64,000 bases of DNA from Pectobacterium peruviense (GTDB lineage Bacteria; Pseudomonadota; Gammaproteobacteria; Enterobacterales; Enterobacteriaceae). The position numbers and the translations under genes are program-made. Positions 49,797 through 59,367 of the stretch are shown here, piece after piece (within the stretch, counting starts at the first letter, position 1; every line of letters begins with the position of its first letter). The stretch lies in contig NZ_LXFV01000023.1 in the NCBI RefSeq assembly GCF_002847345.1, forward strand, positions 1 through 64,000, written 5' to 3'. The notes beneath the pieces are model-generated. The model saw nothing but the letters and a program-made list of their open reading frames with translations, was not told the origin of the DNA and did no database searches.

Positions 49797-49848
49797 TATC
49801 CCTGTCATCTTTCAAGCAACATGTGCGCCGCTCGAATTATTCAGGGTA
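49797..49848. repeat. Minimal palindromic repeat (52 bp), copy D, overlapping narQ
   Basis: On the minus strand it starts TACCCTGAATAATTCGAG and continues through CACATG into TTGCTTGAAAGATGAC and AGGGATA, so the two family ends are joined with almost no interior. TAC-CCT-GAA-TAA encodes the last residues and the stop of NarQ. It forms the narQ-narP spacer. Confidence 0.75.
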
Positions 49849-51555
49849 GAGATTGTTCGTGTTACCGCGTTCACGCGCTGCCGTCGGCGTCGAAAAACAG
49901 ACGCTAACCTGCGTCCCCCCATCTGGGTGGAGGCCAATAGCTAACCGCCCTCCTAACCGTTCGGCGCGTTCCTGCATAATATTTAAACCGTAATGTCCTG
50001 CCGGTTCTTCCTGATTGACAATGCCACAGCCGTCATCACGAATATCAACACAATGGCTGCCGTCCGGCTGCGTATGGCAGTTGACGGTAATCGTCGTCGC
50101 CTGCGCGTGTTTAATGGCATTTAGCACCGCTTCACGGATGATTTGCAGCAGGTGAACCTGCTGTGATGCATCCAGCGCCTGCGTAGGAATACGGCAATCG
50201 ATATCAATCGTCGCCGGAGTCTGCGCCCTTAGCGGTTCAATCATTTCCTGCATCGCCGCAGGCAAATCGGCCTGTTGCAGCGTCAGTCGGAACGTTCCCA
50301 ACAATTCCCGCAGTTGGCGGTACGCATCGCTTAACGCCTGTTCAAAATCGGTGATAATCTGCCGAGCCTGCGCATTTTCTTCCGCTACCGCGCGCTTTAA
50401 TAATGTCATCTGGATATTCAGATAAGAAAGCACCTGAGCCAGTGAGTCATGCAGTTCACGCGCGATAGTGGCACGCTCTTCCATCAAGAGCAGTTGCTGG
50501 TAGTGCTTCTGCGCCTGATTAAAATAGAGGCCGCGCCCCAACATATTGGCGACGCTTTCCATCAGTTGCGCCGACGGCTGCTGCGTTGATGCCTGCCACC
50601 GCAACTGTCCAAACTCGACCTCTTGCAAACGGATGGGCAGCGCGTGCCACGCCGTCTGCTCGTCAGGCTGGCCTTCGCATAACAGCCAGTTCTCCCCTAC
50701 CCGCATTTCCAGACAGACGACCGTTTCATAGCGATGAACAATTTGCAGAATCTGTTGAAAACAATGCCTGTCGATCGTGCTGACATTCATCGCCTGAGAG
50801 CAGTTATACAACACCTTCAGCATGCGGTTCACTTCCTGCAAACGCAGCGTTTTCTGCCGTACCTTGTCTTCCAGAGAGCGATAGAGCTTTTGCAATTCGT
50901 CAGTCATGCTGCTGAAGGTTTGCGCCAATAATCCCAATTCGTTGGGCAGATTGACATCCAGCCGCGAATGGGTAAAACGCCCCTTCTCAATGGACGCACA
51001 GGCCGCCATCAGCTTATTCAGCGGCACGACGACCTGACGGCGAATGCGGCGCAGCGTAAAGAAGATCAGTATATAGATAGTGATCGAGCCAATTATTGAT
51101 GTCACAACCACTATCATCATCTTGCGCTCGGAATAATGCTGCAACGCCAGCACAAAGAGATCGATCTGCGTGACATAGCGAACAATATTGTCCTGATACC
51201 ACACCCGATCCCTCGCGCTCAGGCGCTCATCCATCGTTTTCCAGCTCTGCAACAGTGCGGCATAACGGTCGCGTACATCACGCGGCACATACCAGCGATC
51301 CAACAGGTGAAAAACCGGGGAATCCAGCGTTTGCGCATAGAGGTGACGATGCGCTTCTAACGCTGCGCGATCGCCCTGTAAGTCATACCCCATGCGATAG
51401 CTTTGCATACGCATGGAGCCCGCAACGTTGATCGCTTCTGCATCGCGCAAGCCACTGGCTAACGTCAGCAGCGCAATGCCCGTCGTCAGGAATGAGAGCA
51501 GCGCGATATAAAAAAATGCGCGAGCCAGGCTGGTAGAAACAGGACGTTTGACCAT
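49837..51555 (-). CDS. narQ: Nitrate/nitrite sensor kinase NarQ
   Basis: A 572-residue membrane histidine kinase (E. coli NarQ 566). The ATG at 51555 gives MVKRPVSTSLARAFF, as in E. coli. Helix 1 is at about 14-34, followed by the nitrate-binding P-box (INVAGSMRMQSYR), helix 2 near 150-172, HAMP, signalling helix and a cysteine-bearing linker, then the HisKA_3 site RELHDSLAQVLSY and the ATP-binding NAIKHA and GHYGLNIMQERAERLGG. The C-terminal YPE and stop are provided by a repeat element. It phosphorylates NarP, whose gene follows. Confidence 0.95.
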   Translation of the reverse strand: MVKRPVSTSLARAFFYIALLSFLTTGIALLTLASGLRDAEAINVAGSMRMQSYRMGYDLQGDRAALEAHRHLYAQTLDSPVFHLLDRWYVPRDVRDRYAALLQSWKTMDERLSARDRVWYQDNIVRYVTQIDLFVLALQHYSERKMMIVVVTSIIGSITIYILIFFTLRRIRRQVVVPLNKLMAACASIEKGRFTHSRLDVNLPNELGLLAQTFSSMTDELQKLYRSLEDKVRQKTLRLQEVNRMLKVLYNCSQAMNVSTIDRHCFQQILQIVHRYETVVCLEMRVGENWLLCEGQPDEQTAWHALPIRLQEVEFGQLRWQASTQQPSAQLMESVANMLGRGLYFNQAQKHYQQLLLMEERATIARELHDSLAQVLSYLNIQMTLLKRAVAEENAQARQIITDFEQALSDAYRQLRELLGTFRLTLQQADLPAAMQEMIEPLRAQTPATIDIDCRIPTQALDASQQVHLLQIIREAVLNAIKHAQATTITVNCHTQPDGSHCVDIRDDGCGIVNQEEPAGHYGLNIMQERAERLGGRLAIGLHPDGGTQVSVCFSTPTAARERGNTNNLYPE

Positions 51556-51591
51556 CACAACAAGCAATCCTTTTTAGCAATACAAACTCGA

Positions 51592-51856
<265 letters not shown>

Positions 51857-51915
51857 CCACTATCACGATCCCCGCGTGCTCAGGCAAGCCGATAAGGCGC
51901 GAATCCTACATAAGC

Positions 51916-51929
51916 TTGATCCGGCCCCC
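51916..51929 (+). promoter_or_regulatory. Candidate FNR half-site upstream of napF
   Basis: TTGAT-CCGG-CCCCC keeps one FNR half. Its centre is exactly 20 bp upstream of the candidate NarP site, the spacing of the FNR (-64.5) and NarP (-44.5) sites at E. coli napF as I recall. The second half-site is lost, so binding is uncertain. Confidence 0.35.
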
Positions 51930-51934
51930 CCATT

Positions 51935-51950
51935 TACCTCTAAAGGGTGA
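51935..51950 (+). promoter_or_regulatory. Candidate NarP 7-2-7 site upstream of napF
   Basis: TACCTCT-AA-AGGGTGA is an inverted pair of NarL/NarP heptamers (TACYYMT). The first is a full match, the second has two mismatches. It lies about 95 bp upstream of napF. Confidence 0.5.
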
Positions 51951-52045
51951 TTATCGCATACAGCCTAGGGAGCATAGTGTAACCCCTATAAAAACAACGT
52001 GTTTTTTATTGGATATTTTACCGAGTGCCAGAGCGACAAACTGCC

Positions 52046-52582
52046 ATGACTAACCTCTCCCGACGTTCCTTACTGACCGGTGGTCTACAGCGTGCAGACA
52101 ACGCGCTGCGTCCGCCGTGGAGTGGTACTGAAAGCCATTTTCTGAGTCAGTGCACGCGCTGTAATGCCTGCGTTGAGGCTTGCGGAACGAGGATCATCCA
52201 GCGCGGTTCAGGGGGCTTTCCCACCATTGATTTCCAGCGCGGCGAATGCACCTTCTGCTATGACTGCGCTCGCGCGTGTCCACAGGCGTTGTTCGCGGAG
52301 AGTCACACCGCGCCGTGGGAATACCACCTGACGATTCAGGATGCCTGCTTATCACGGCATCAGGTGGAATGCCGCAGCTGTCAGGATACGTGTGAAACAG
52401 GCGCGATACGGTTTCGTCCTACTATCGGACGCGTTGCCGCACCGTCGATCGATGATGACGCCTGTACCACCTGTGGCGCCTGTATCTCTGGGTGCCCCGT
52501 CGGTGCCATATCGATGACAAAAATAACAGCGGGATATCACTCCGCGCCAGCGCGTCTCACGACGCAACAGGAAAACCGATGA
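52046..52582 (+). CDS. napF: Ferredoxin-type protein NapF
   Basis: A 178-residue cytoplasmic protein with four CxxCxxC-type 4Fe-4S clusters' worth of cysteines: CTRCNACVEAC, CTFCYDCARAC, CRSCQDTC and CTTCGACISGC. NapF assists maturation of NapA in the cytoplasm. The ATG at 52046 aligns with E. coli NapF. A GTG at 52025 would add seven residues. Its stop overlaps the napD start by 4 bp. First gene of napFDAGHBC. Confidence 0.94.
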   Translation: MTNLSRRSLLTGGLQRADNALRPPWSGTESHFLSQCTRCNACVEACGTRIIQRGSGGFPTIDFQRGECTFCYDCARACPQALFAESHTAPWEYHLTIQDACLSRHQVECRSCQDTCETGAIRFRPTIGRVAAPSIDDDACTTCGACISGCPVGAISMTKITAGYHSAPARLTTQQENR

Positions 52583-52899
52583 GCACAGTCTGGCATGTTT
52601 GCAGTGTCGTGGTTCACGTCAATACGGAACGTATGGCGGCAGTAGGCGACGCATTGGAAAAATTACCCAATGTGGAGGTAGCCGCCAGCGATAGCGATAC
52701 CGGAAAAATGGCCGTGGTGCTGGAATCAGATTCAGAAGACACGCTGTTAAAACACATAGCGTCAATACGCGAACTTGCAGGCGTATTGGCGGTTTCGCTG
52801 GTTTATCACCAGCTTGATGAACAGTCTTTTGATGAACAATCTTTTGCTTTCGATGAACAACCTCTTGATCAACAAGCTCAGGGTGAGGAAATACCATGA
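52579..52899 (+). CDS. napD: NapA Tat-signal-binding chaperone NapD, with a C-terminal repeat insert
   Basis: A 106-residue ferredoxin-fold chaperone that binds the twin-arginine signal of NapA and delays its export. Residues 1-80 match E. coli NapD ([11 protein letters not shown] to [11 protein letters not shown]). E. coli NapD is 87 residues. The extra 19 here come from a DEQ-rich repeat (52813-52875) inserted just before the conserved GEE-P end. It starts in the napF stop and ends in the napA start (both ATGA overlaps). Confidence 0.93.
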   Translation: MSTVWHVCSVVVHVNTERMAAVGDALEKLPNVEVAASDSDTGKMAVVLESDSEDTLLKHIASIRELAGVLAVSLVYHQLDEQSFDEQSFAFDEQPLDQQAQGEEIP

Positions 52900-55382
52900 A
52901 ACTCAGTCGACGACACTTTATGAAGGCGAATGCTGTCGCAGCGGCGGCCGCGGTCGCAGGCATCACCATCCCTATCGCGGTTCGCGCCGCGACCGAGCAA
53001 TCGGACGCTATCCACTGGGATAAAGCCCCCTGCCGTTTCTGTGGCGTGGGGTGCGGTGTGTTAGTAGGAACGCAAAATGGACGCATCGTCGCCAGTCAGG
53101 GCGATCCCGAAGCGCCGGTTAACCGTGGCTTAAACTGCATCAAAGGCTATTTCCTGCCCAAAATCATGTACGGACAGGATCGTCTGACCCAGCCGTTACT
53201 GCGTATGCGTGATGGTAAATTCGATAAAGAAGGCGAATTTACCCCGATCTCCTGGGACAAAGCGTTTGACATCATGGCGGAGAAATTCAAAACCGCACTG
53301 AAGGAGAAAGGCCCGAACGCAATAGGCATGTTTGGCTCCGGACAATCAACAATTTGGGAAGGCTATGCCTCCGCCAAACTGTTCAAAGCCGGTTTCCGCT
53401 CCAACAATATTGACCCCAACGCGCGCCACTGTATGGCATCGGCAGTGGTAGGCTTTATGCGTACCTTCGGTATGGATGAACCGATGGGTTGCTATGACGA
53501 TATCGAGCAGACCGATGCGTTTGTGCTGTGGGGCTCCAACATGGCGGAGATGCACCCGATTCTCTGGTCGCGTATCACTGACCGCCGCCTGTCGAATAGC
53601 AATGTCACGGTTGCCGTGCTGTCCACCTACCAACACCGCAGTTTTGAGCTGGCGGATAACGGGATGGTGTTTACGCCGCAAACCGATCTGGCCATTCTCA
53701 ACTACATCGCTAACTACATTATTCAAAATAACGCGGTGAACGAGGCTTTCTTTACCCGCCACGTGAACCTGCGTAGAGGCGTGACTGATATCGGTTACGG
53801 GCTGCGCCCGACACACCCGTTGGAAAAAGCGGCGAAAAATCCCGGTTCCGATGCGTCCGAACCGATGAGTTTTGAAGAATACAAAGCCTTTGTCGCCGAC
53901 TATACGCTGGAAAAAACGGTCGCGATCAGCGGCGTTCCTGCCGATCAGTTGGAAGCGCTGGCAAAACTCTACGCCGATCCGAAGAAGAAAGTGATCTCCT
54001 ACTGGACGATGGGCTTTAACCAGCACACGCGTGGCGTTTGGGCGAACAATCTGGTTTATAACATCCACCTGCTGACCGGAAAAATCTCTCAGCCAGGCTG
54101 CGGGCCGTTCTCATTAACGGGTCAACCTTCTGCCTGCGGCACCGCGCGTGAAGTCGGCACTTTTGCCCACCGCCTGCCGGCAGACATGGTGGTCACAAAC
54201 GAGAAACACCGCGCGATTGCGGAAAAACTGTGGCAGTTACCGACAGGCACCATCCCTGAAAAAATCGGCCTGCACGCCGTCGCACAAGATCGGGCGCTGA
54301 AAGACGGCACGCTGAATGCCTATTGGGTGATGTGTAACAACAATATGCAGGCTGGCCCCAACATCAATCAGGAACGTATGCCGGGCTGGCGCGATCCGCG
54401 CAACTTCATTGTCGTTTCCGACCCTTACCCAACCATCAGCGCACTGGCCGCCGACCTGATTTTACCTACCGCGATGTGGGTGGAAAAAGAAGGGGCTTAC
54501 GGCAACGCCGAACGCCGGACGCAGTTCTGGCGTCAGCAGGTTAAAGCGCCGGGCGAGTCAAAATCGGATCTGTGGCAGGTCGTGAGCTTTGCCAAACGCT
54601 TCGCTGTAGAGGACGTGTGGCCGGAAGAACTCCTGGCGCAGAAACCCGCCTACCGCGGCAAGACGCTCTACGACGTGCTGTTTGCTAACGATGTCACCAC
54701 GCGTTTCCCACTCAGCGAATTAGCAGAAAATCAGTTGAACGACGAATCTCGCGAATTCGGTTTTTATTTGCAGAAAGGTCTATTTGAAGAATACGCCGCA
54801 TTTGGCCGTGGGCACGGTCACGATTTAGCACCGTTCGATGCTTATCACAAGGTGCGCGGTCTACGCTGGCCGGTGGTTGACGGTAAGGAAACGCAGTGGC
54901 GCTACAGCGAAGGACACGATCCTTACGTCAAAGCAGGAGAAGCCTACCGTTTTTACGGTAAACCGGATGGCAAGGCGGTGATTTTCGCGCTGCCATACGA
55001 ACCTGCCGCAGAAGCACCGGACGAAGAATACGATCTCTGGTTCTCTACGGGTCGCGTGCTGGAGCACTGGCATACCGGCAGCATGACGCGTCGTGTCCCA
55101 GAGCTGCACCGCGCCTTCCCCGAGGCCGTGCTGTTTATCCACCCGCAGGATGCCAAAGCGCGCGATCTTCGACGCGGTGAGAAAGTGCGCATCATCTCAC
55201 GCCGTGGAGAAGTCATCTCCGTGGTTGAGACACGCGGTCGTAATAAACCGCCGCGCGGGCTGGTGTATATGCCGTTCTTCGACGCCGCGCAGATGACCAA
55301 CGTCCTGACGCTGGATGCAACCGATCCGCTGTCGAAAGAAACGGACTTTAAGAAATGTGCCGTCAAGCTGGCTAAGGTGTAG
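52896..55382 (+). CDS. napA: Periplasmic nitrate reductase catalytic subunit NapA
   Basis: Molybdopterin (bis-MGD) nitrate reductase of 828 residues, equal to E. coli NapA. Twin-arginine signal SRRHFMK at 4-10 and cleavage near VRAA. One 4Fe-4S cluster is bound by [13 protein letters not shown] and a later Cys (GLNCIKGY). The molybdenum-ligand Cys lies in ARHCMASAV. Accepts electrons from NapB in the periplasm. The frame is intact. Confidence 0.97.
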   Translation: MKLSRRHFMKANAVAAAAAVAGITIPIAVRAATEQSDAIHWDKAPCRFCGVGCGVLVGTQNGRIVASQGDPEAPVNRGLNCIKGYFLPKIMYGQDRLTQPLLRMRDGKFDKEGEFTPISWDKAFDIMAEKFKTALKEKGPNAIGMFGSGQSTIWEGYASAKLFKAGFRSNNIDPNARHCMASAVVGFMRTFGMDEPMGCYDDIEQTDAFVLWGSNMAEMHPILWSRITDRRLSNSNVTVAVLSTYQHRSFELADNGMVFTPQTDLAILNYIANYIIQNNAVNEAFFTRHVNLRRGVTDIGYGLRPTHPLEKAAKNPGSDASEPMSFEEYKAFVADYTLEKTVAISGVPADQLEALAKLYADPKKKVISYWTMGFNQHTRGVWANNLVYNIHLLTGKISQPGCGPFSLTGQPSACGTAREVGTFAHRLPADMVVTNEKHRAIAEKLWQLPTGTIPEKIGLHAVAQDRALKDGTLNAYWVMCNNNMQAGPNINQERMPGWRDPRNFIVVSDPYPTISALAADLILPTAMWVEKEGAYGNAERRTQFWRQQVKAPGESKSDLWQVVSFAKRFAVEDVWPEELLAQKPAYRGKTLYDVLFANDVTTRFPLSELAENQLNDESREFGFYLQKGLFEEYAAFGRGHGHDLAPFDAYHKVRGLRWPVVDGKETQWRYSEGHDPYVKAGEAYRFYGKPDGKAVIFALPYEPAAEAPDEEYDLWFSTGRVLEHWHTGSMTRRVPELHRAFPEAVLFIHPQDAKARDLRRGEKVRIISRRGEVISVVETRGRNKPPRGLVYMPFFDAAQMTNVLTLDATDPLSKETDFKKCAVKLAKV

Positions 55383-55387
55383 CGAAC

Positions 55388-56080
55388 ATGGCACGCCCGG
55401 AGAATTCAACACCCGCTCGCCGCCGCTTTCTGCGTGACGCCGTTCGTGCCGTTGCGGGTTTATCCGCAGCGGTGACGATACTCGGCATTCAGCAGCGGCG
55501 CGCGCAGGCTGACGTACTCCGGCTGCGGCCGCCGGGTGCGCTGCCTGAAGCGGTTTTTTCCGGTGCCTGCATCCGCTGCGGTCAATGTGTTCAGGTCTGT
55601 CCTTATGACACGCTGAAGCTGGCGACGCTGGTATCCGGCCCCGCAGCGGGTAGCCCTTACTTTGTCGCACGCGATATCCCGTGTGAGATGTGTGAGGACA
55701 TTCCCTGTGTGGTCGCTTGCCCCAGCGGTGCCTTACAGCCGCTGGATGCTATCGATGATGCCCGCATGGGATTGGCGGTGTTGTTAGATCAGGAAAACTG
55801 CCTGAACTATCAGGGGTTACGCTGCGATGTGTGTTATCGCGTCTGCCCCCTTATTGATAGCGCCATCACACTAGAGCCAGAACGCAATGCCCGCACCGGA
55901 AAGCATGCTCGCTTTCTACCTATCGTGCATAGCGATGTCTGTACCGGCTGCGGCAAATGTGAAAAAGCCTGCGTGCTGGAACAGCCTGCGATAAAGGTCT
56001 TACCGCGCGCATTAGCAAAAGGTGAACTCGGGCACCACTACCGTTTCAACTGGCTGGAGGCACGCGATGGCAAATCGTAA
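55388..56080 (+). CDS. napG: Ferredoxin-type protein NapG
   Basis: A 230-residue exported iron-sulfur protein with a twin-arginine signal ([15 protein letters not shown]) and cysteine motifs [32 protein letters not shown] and [11 protein letters not shown]. With NapH it forms an alternative quinol-oxidising route to NapC and NapB. It starts 6 bp after napA, and its end overlaps napH by 14 bp. Confidence 0.95.
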   Translation: MARPENSTPARRRFLRDAVRAVAGLSAAVTILGIQQRRAQADVLRLRPPGALPEAVFSGACIRCGQCVQVCPYDTLKLATLVSGPAAGSPYFVARDIPCEMCEDIPCVVACPSGALQPLDAIDDARMGLAVLLDQENCLNYQGLRCDVCYRVCPLIDSAITLEPERNARTGKHARFLPIVHSDVCTGCGKCEKACVLEQPAIKVLPRALAKGELGHHYRFNWLEARDGKS

Positions 56081-56930
56081 GCAAGACGCCGGACGAGAAG
56101 CTCGGGCGAAAAAAGGCTGGTGGCGCAGTCACCGCTGGCTGGTCCTGCGTCGCCTGACCCAATCTCTAGTGCTACTCATGTTCCTCAGCGGCCCGCTGTT
56201 AGGGTTCTGGATCTTGCGTGGTAACTACAGCGCCAGCCGCTTACTCGACACCGTGCCGCTCAGCGATCCGCTGATGGTGCTGCAAAGTCTGGCTAGTGGT
56301 CATCTGCCCACCGCCCTTGCGCTAGTCGGGGCGCTGATTATTGCGCTGAGCTATGCACTAGCGGGTAAGCGCCTGTTCTGTAGCTGGGTCTGCCCTGTGA
56401 ATCCGCTCACCGATTTAGCCGCTTGGCTGCGCCGTCGTTTCGGCATCACCGCCTCGGCAACACTTCCCCGCAATCTGCGCTATCTGCTGCTGATACTTAT
56501 TCTGGCAGGTAGCGCGCTGACGGGTGGGCTGTTGTGGGAATGGGTCAACCCTGTCTCACTGGCGGGTCGTGGGCTAATTTTCGGGTTTGGTGCGGGTATC
56601 TGGCTGCTGCTGGCGCTATTTCTGTTTGATTTATTGGTCGTGGAACACGGCTGGTGCGGGCACCTTTGCCCGACGGGTGCGCTGTATGGTGCGCTTGGCA
56701 GCAAAGGCGCATTAGTTGTGGATGCCGCCAAACGTGAACGCTGTACGCGCTGCATGGACTGTTTTCATGTCTGTCCAGAGCCGCAGGTATTGCGCGCACC
56801 CTTGCTCGATAAAGACAGTCCGGTACAGGTGACTGACCGAGACTGCATAACATGCGGACGTTGTATTGATGTCTGCGCTGAAGACGTTTTTAAAATAACC
56901 CTTAGATGGAAATCGGGAGCAAAGTCATGA
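56067..56930 (+). CDS. napH: Quinol dehydrogenase membrane subunit NapH
   Basis: A 287-residue inner-membrane protein, the E. coli length, with four membrane helices (about 28-50, 75-95, 135-155, 165-190) carrying two CxxxCP motifs (CSWVCP and CGHLCP) and C-terminal 4Fe-4S motifs [11 protein letters not shown] and [11 protein letters not shown]. The start at 56067 lies within napG. Its stop overlaps the napB start (ATGA). Confidence 0.95.
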   Translation: MANRKQDAGREARAKKGWWRSHRWLVLRRLTQSLVLLMFLSGPLLGFWILRGNYSASRLLDTVPLSDPLMVLQSLASGHLPTALALVGALIIALSYALAGKRLFCSWVCPVNPLTDLAAWLRRRFGITASATLPRNLRYLLLILILAGSALTGGLLWEWVNPVSLAGRGLIFGFGAGIWLLLALFLFDLLVVEHGWCGHLCPTGALYGALGSKGALVVDAAKRERCTRCMDCFHVCPEPQVLRAPLLDKDSPVQVTDRDCITCGRCIDVCAEDVFKITLRWKSGAKS

Positions 56931-57379
56931 AAAGCCTGAGAATGGGATGGTTTCGCTGGATCACCGCCCTGGCGATAATGGGCAGTACAATAATGTGCAG
57001 TGCAATAGCCACTGCACAGGTCGATTTAAGCCAATCACCGGAAGTCGCCGCGGCACAGCCGGGAAACAGCCGGATGCCGAAGCAGCAGGAGCGTATGGCG
57101 CTCAACTATGTCAACCAGCCACCGATGATTCCGCATAGCGTGGATGGCTATCAGGTCACCCCAACCTTTAACCGCTGCTTACAGTGCCACGGCGTGGAGA
57201 GCTATCGTTCCACCAGCGCCCCCCGCGTCAGCCCGACCCACTTTGTCGACAGAGACGGCAAAGTGCTGAGCAATGTGGCACCTGCACGCCATTTCTGCCT
57301 GCAATGCCACGTGCCGCAGGCGGACAGTTCGCCAATTACTGGCAACACGTTCACCCCTTCTAAAGGCTTTGGACAGTGA
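56927..57379 (+). CDS. napB: Diheme cytochrome c NapB, nitrate reductase electron transfer subunit
   Basis: A 150-residue periplasmic cytochrome with a signal peptide (1-32, cut near ATAQ) and two heme-binding motifs, CLQCHGVE and CLQCHVPQ. It passes electrons from NapC to NapA. The start at 56927 overlaps the napH stop by 4 bp. Needs the Ccm system encoded next door for heme attachment. Confidence 0.96.
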   Translation: MKSLRMGWFRWITALAIMGSTIMCSAIATAQVDLSQSPEVAAAQPGNSRMPKQQERMALNYVNQPPMIPHSVDGYQVTPTFNRCLQCHGVESYRSTSAPRVSPTHFVDRDGKVLSNVAPARHFCLQCHVPQADSSPITGNTFTPSKGFGQ

Positions 57380-57387
57380 GGTTTGCG

Positions 57388-57990
57388 ATGAAACAGCCAG
57401 GAAAAGTAGGACGGTTGTTACGCCAGCTATGGCAATGGTGGCGTCGCCCAAGTCGGCTGGCGCTGGGAACGTTGCTGATTATCGGCTTCGCGGGCGGCAT
57501 TTTCTTTCTGGCGACGTCTCAGAAAGGCATGGAAATGAGTAACAGCGAGGCGTTCTGCATCAGCTGTCATGAAATGCGCAATACCGTCTATCAGGAATAT
57601 ATGGAAACCGCGCACTACAGCAACCGCAGCGGCGTGCGCGCCACCTGCCCGGATTGCCACGTTCCGCATGAGTTAGTGCCGAAAATGGTACGTAAGATTC
57701 AGGCCAGCAAAGAGCTGTACGGCAAAATAATGGGTACGATTGATACGCCACAAAAGTTCGAAGCACACCGACTGACAATGGCGCAGAGCGAATGGCGGCG
57801 CATGAAAAATAACAATTCTCAGGAATGCCGCAACTGCCACAACTTTGACTACATGGACTTCTCAGGGCAAAAAACGGTCGCAGCAGAGAAACACAGCGAA
57901 GCGATAAAACTCGGTCAAACCTGTATCGATTGCCACAAAGGCATCGCACACAAACTGCCGGACATGCACGGCGTCAAAAGCGGGTTATAA
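57388..57990 (+). CDS. napC: Tetraheme cytochrome c quinol dehydrogenase NapC
   Basis: A 200-residue NapC/NirT-family cytochrome. One N-terminal membrane anchor (about 20-42) and four CxxCH motifs: CISCHEM, CPDCHVP, CRNCHNF and CIDCHKG. It oxidises menaquinol and reduces NapB. The ATG at 57388 gives the E. coli length. Last gene of the nap operon, ended by the terminator at 58450. Confidence 0.96.
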   Translation: MKQPGKVGRLLRQLWQWWRRPSRLALGTLLIIGFAGGIFFLATSQKGMEMSNSEAFCISCHEMRNTVYQEYMETAHYSNRSGVRATCPDCHVPHELVPKMVRKIQASKELYGKIMGTIDTPQKFEAHRLTMAQSEWRRMKNNNSQECRNCHNFDYMDFSGQKTVAAEKHSEAIKLGQTCIDCHKGIAHKLPDMHGVKSGL

Positions 57991-58119
57991 GCCACACCTC
58001 TTCGTGACACACAGGACGGCGTATGCCGTCCTCATCACAAGCAGAAACATCCGCCCCAAAATAACAATGAACTAATTTCAGTCTTTTGATTTTATGGGAT
58101 TGGTTCGCGTAAAAAATCG

Positions 58120-58348
58120 CGCTGAGGTGAGCGTAGACGCCGGATGAGCGGCATGGAGGCCGCGAAAGCCTGCGCCGCGTATGGAACGCGTCGCAGGTGG
58201 TCCGAACCGCGGATACGAACGCCGAAGGCATCGCGAAGCGGCGCGATTTCCCGCAAAAAGCCAGGGGTCACGGGGCGACGGCGATGAGCCGCCCCGTGTC
58301 GGGCGCGTGCAACTCGAGTTGCAGAAATTCACGCGGCGTGTTGCGCAC
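58120..58348. repeat. GC-rich multi-hairpin element between nap and ccm
   Basis: A block clearly richer in G+C than its surroundings with several strong dyads: CCTGCG to CGCAGG (58169-58197, with an inner GCGT/ACGC stem), CACGGGGCG to CGCCCCGTG (58269-58298), and the perfect 16-bp palindrome TGCAACTCGAGTTGCA (58308-58323). No credible protein is encoded. It resembles a dispersed intergenic repeat or structured RNA, but I cannot name it. Confidence 0.55.
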
Positions 58349-58361
58349 GAAACCTCCACCG

Positions 58362-58450
58362 CAACAACAGAAACAACAGAAACAACAGAAACAACAGAAA
58401 CAACAGAAACAACAGAAACAACAGAAACAACAGAAACAACAGAAACAACA
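58362..58450 (+). repeat. 9-bp minisatellite, nine perfect CAACAGAAA units
   Basis: Nine perfect tandem copies of CAACAGAAA from 58365 to 58445, with partial units at both ends. It lies between the GC-rich element and the nap/ccm terminator. A plus-strand frame reads it as repeated Thr-Thr-Glu, but that frame has no ribosome binding site or known relative. The array is expected to vary in copy number. Confidence 0.95.
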
Positions 58451-58480
58451 AAAGGGCGATATATCGCCCTTTTGCTATTT
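58450..58480. terminator. Bidirectional terminator between nap and ccm
   Basis: AAAAGGGCGA-TATA-TCGCCCTTTT is a 24-bp palindrome with T-tracts on both strands, placed between the convergent nap and ccm operons. Confidence 0.88.
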
Positions 58481-58497
58481 AGATAAACATGAACCTC

Positions 58498-59367
58498 TTA
58501 CTTCCCAGTAACCGCCTGCACCGACAGTGAGGCTTCGGCCTGCGCCACGCTGCGTTCGATAACCGCTCGGCGTGTGTCGTTTTGCGGGAGCAGTTTTAGC
58601 ATCGCTTTCCAAGCATCAATCGCGTCTTGATAGCGCTGGGCTTCATAGGCATTGAAAGCCAACAGGCTGAGCACGCGCACATTGGTCGAACCGGAATTCA
58701 CCAGCTCACGCAGCATGTCACCACCACGCTGGCTATCACGTGGGTCGGTGGATCTCGACAGCAAATCGGCATAGTCCAACGCCAGATCCGTATTTTTCGG
58801 ATCGAGCTGGAACGCTTTGGCAAATGCCTGCACAGACATGTCATAGTTATTCAGCAAGCCCGCAATGCGCCCCAGCATCCACCAGTCTTGTGCATTATCT
58901 GGCTGCGCCTCCAGTTGGCTGCGTAACCCCAAACCGAGGCGCGCGACGTCTTCGATAGTCAGTGGTTCTGCATCAGCATCCAGCGCTCGCTTCATCAGAT
59001 CCGGCGTTAACGCAACGACCTGCTGCAACTCTTGCACCCGATTAACCGCAGAAGTCTTCCAAAACATGCCGAGGCTGACGATGACCAGCAACAGCAAGCC
59101 CGGCAGCAAAACCCAATGGCTAAGCGGGCGTTGTTTTACCTCCGCTCCGCTGGGAATATCCTGCAATAACGTATGCTGGAGTTCCTCAACCAGTTGAGCA
59201 CGTTCCTGCTCATTGGCAACATCCCCATTAAGCTCGCGCAGACGATCGCGATACAGCGCCTGATTGATCGCATCGCGATCGTATTCCCCCCGTGACGACC
59301 ACGGCGCGAGCAGCAGCGCGGACAGTGCAATCAGCGATAAAACAATGATGGTTGTCAGTAACATCAT
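58498..59367 (-). CDS. ccmI: Cytochrome c maturation protein CcmI
   Basis: A 289-residue membrane protein with two helices near the N-terminus (about 3-20 and 90-110) and a TPR-containing periplasmic domain (about 160-280). It binds apocytochrome c C-termini for the CcmF heme ligation step. In E. coli this domain is fused to the end of CcmH, whereas here it is a separate gene overlapping ccmH by 4 bp. Last gene of the ccm operon. Confidence 0.9.
   Translation of the reverse strand: MMLLTTIIVLSLIALSALLLAPWSSRGEYDRDAINQALYRDRLRELNGDVANEQERAQLVEELQHTLLQDIPSGAEVKQRPLSHWVLLPGLLLLVIVSLGMFWKTSAVNRVQELQQVVALTPDLMKRALDADAEPLTIEDVARLGLGLRSQLEAQPDNAQDWWMLGRIAGLLNNYDMSVQAFAKAFQLDPKNTDLALDYADLLSRSTDPRDSQRGGDMLRELVNSGSTNVRVLSLLAFNAYEAQRYQDAIDAWKAMLKLLPQNDTRRAVIERSVAQAEASLSVQAVTGK

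Noticed and set aside
53346..54068. Long minus-strand frame of 240 codons inside napA
   Set aside because: It is antisense to the conserved napA coding region and has no recognisable domain.
58362..58450. CRISPR array
   Set aside because: The repeat is contiguous with no spacers and a 9-bp unit.
58181..58511. Open frames encoding Thr-Thr-Glu or Gln-Lys repeats through the 9-bp array
   Set aside because: The frames exist only because the 9-bp unit lacks stops. There is no ribosome binding site and no known relative, and the upstream part runs through the hairpin element.
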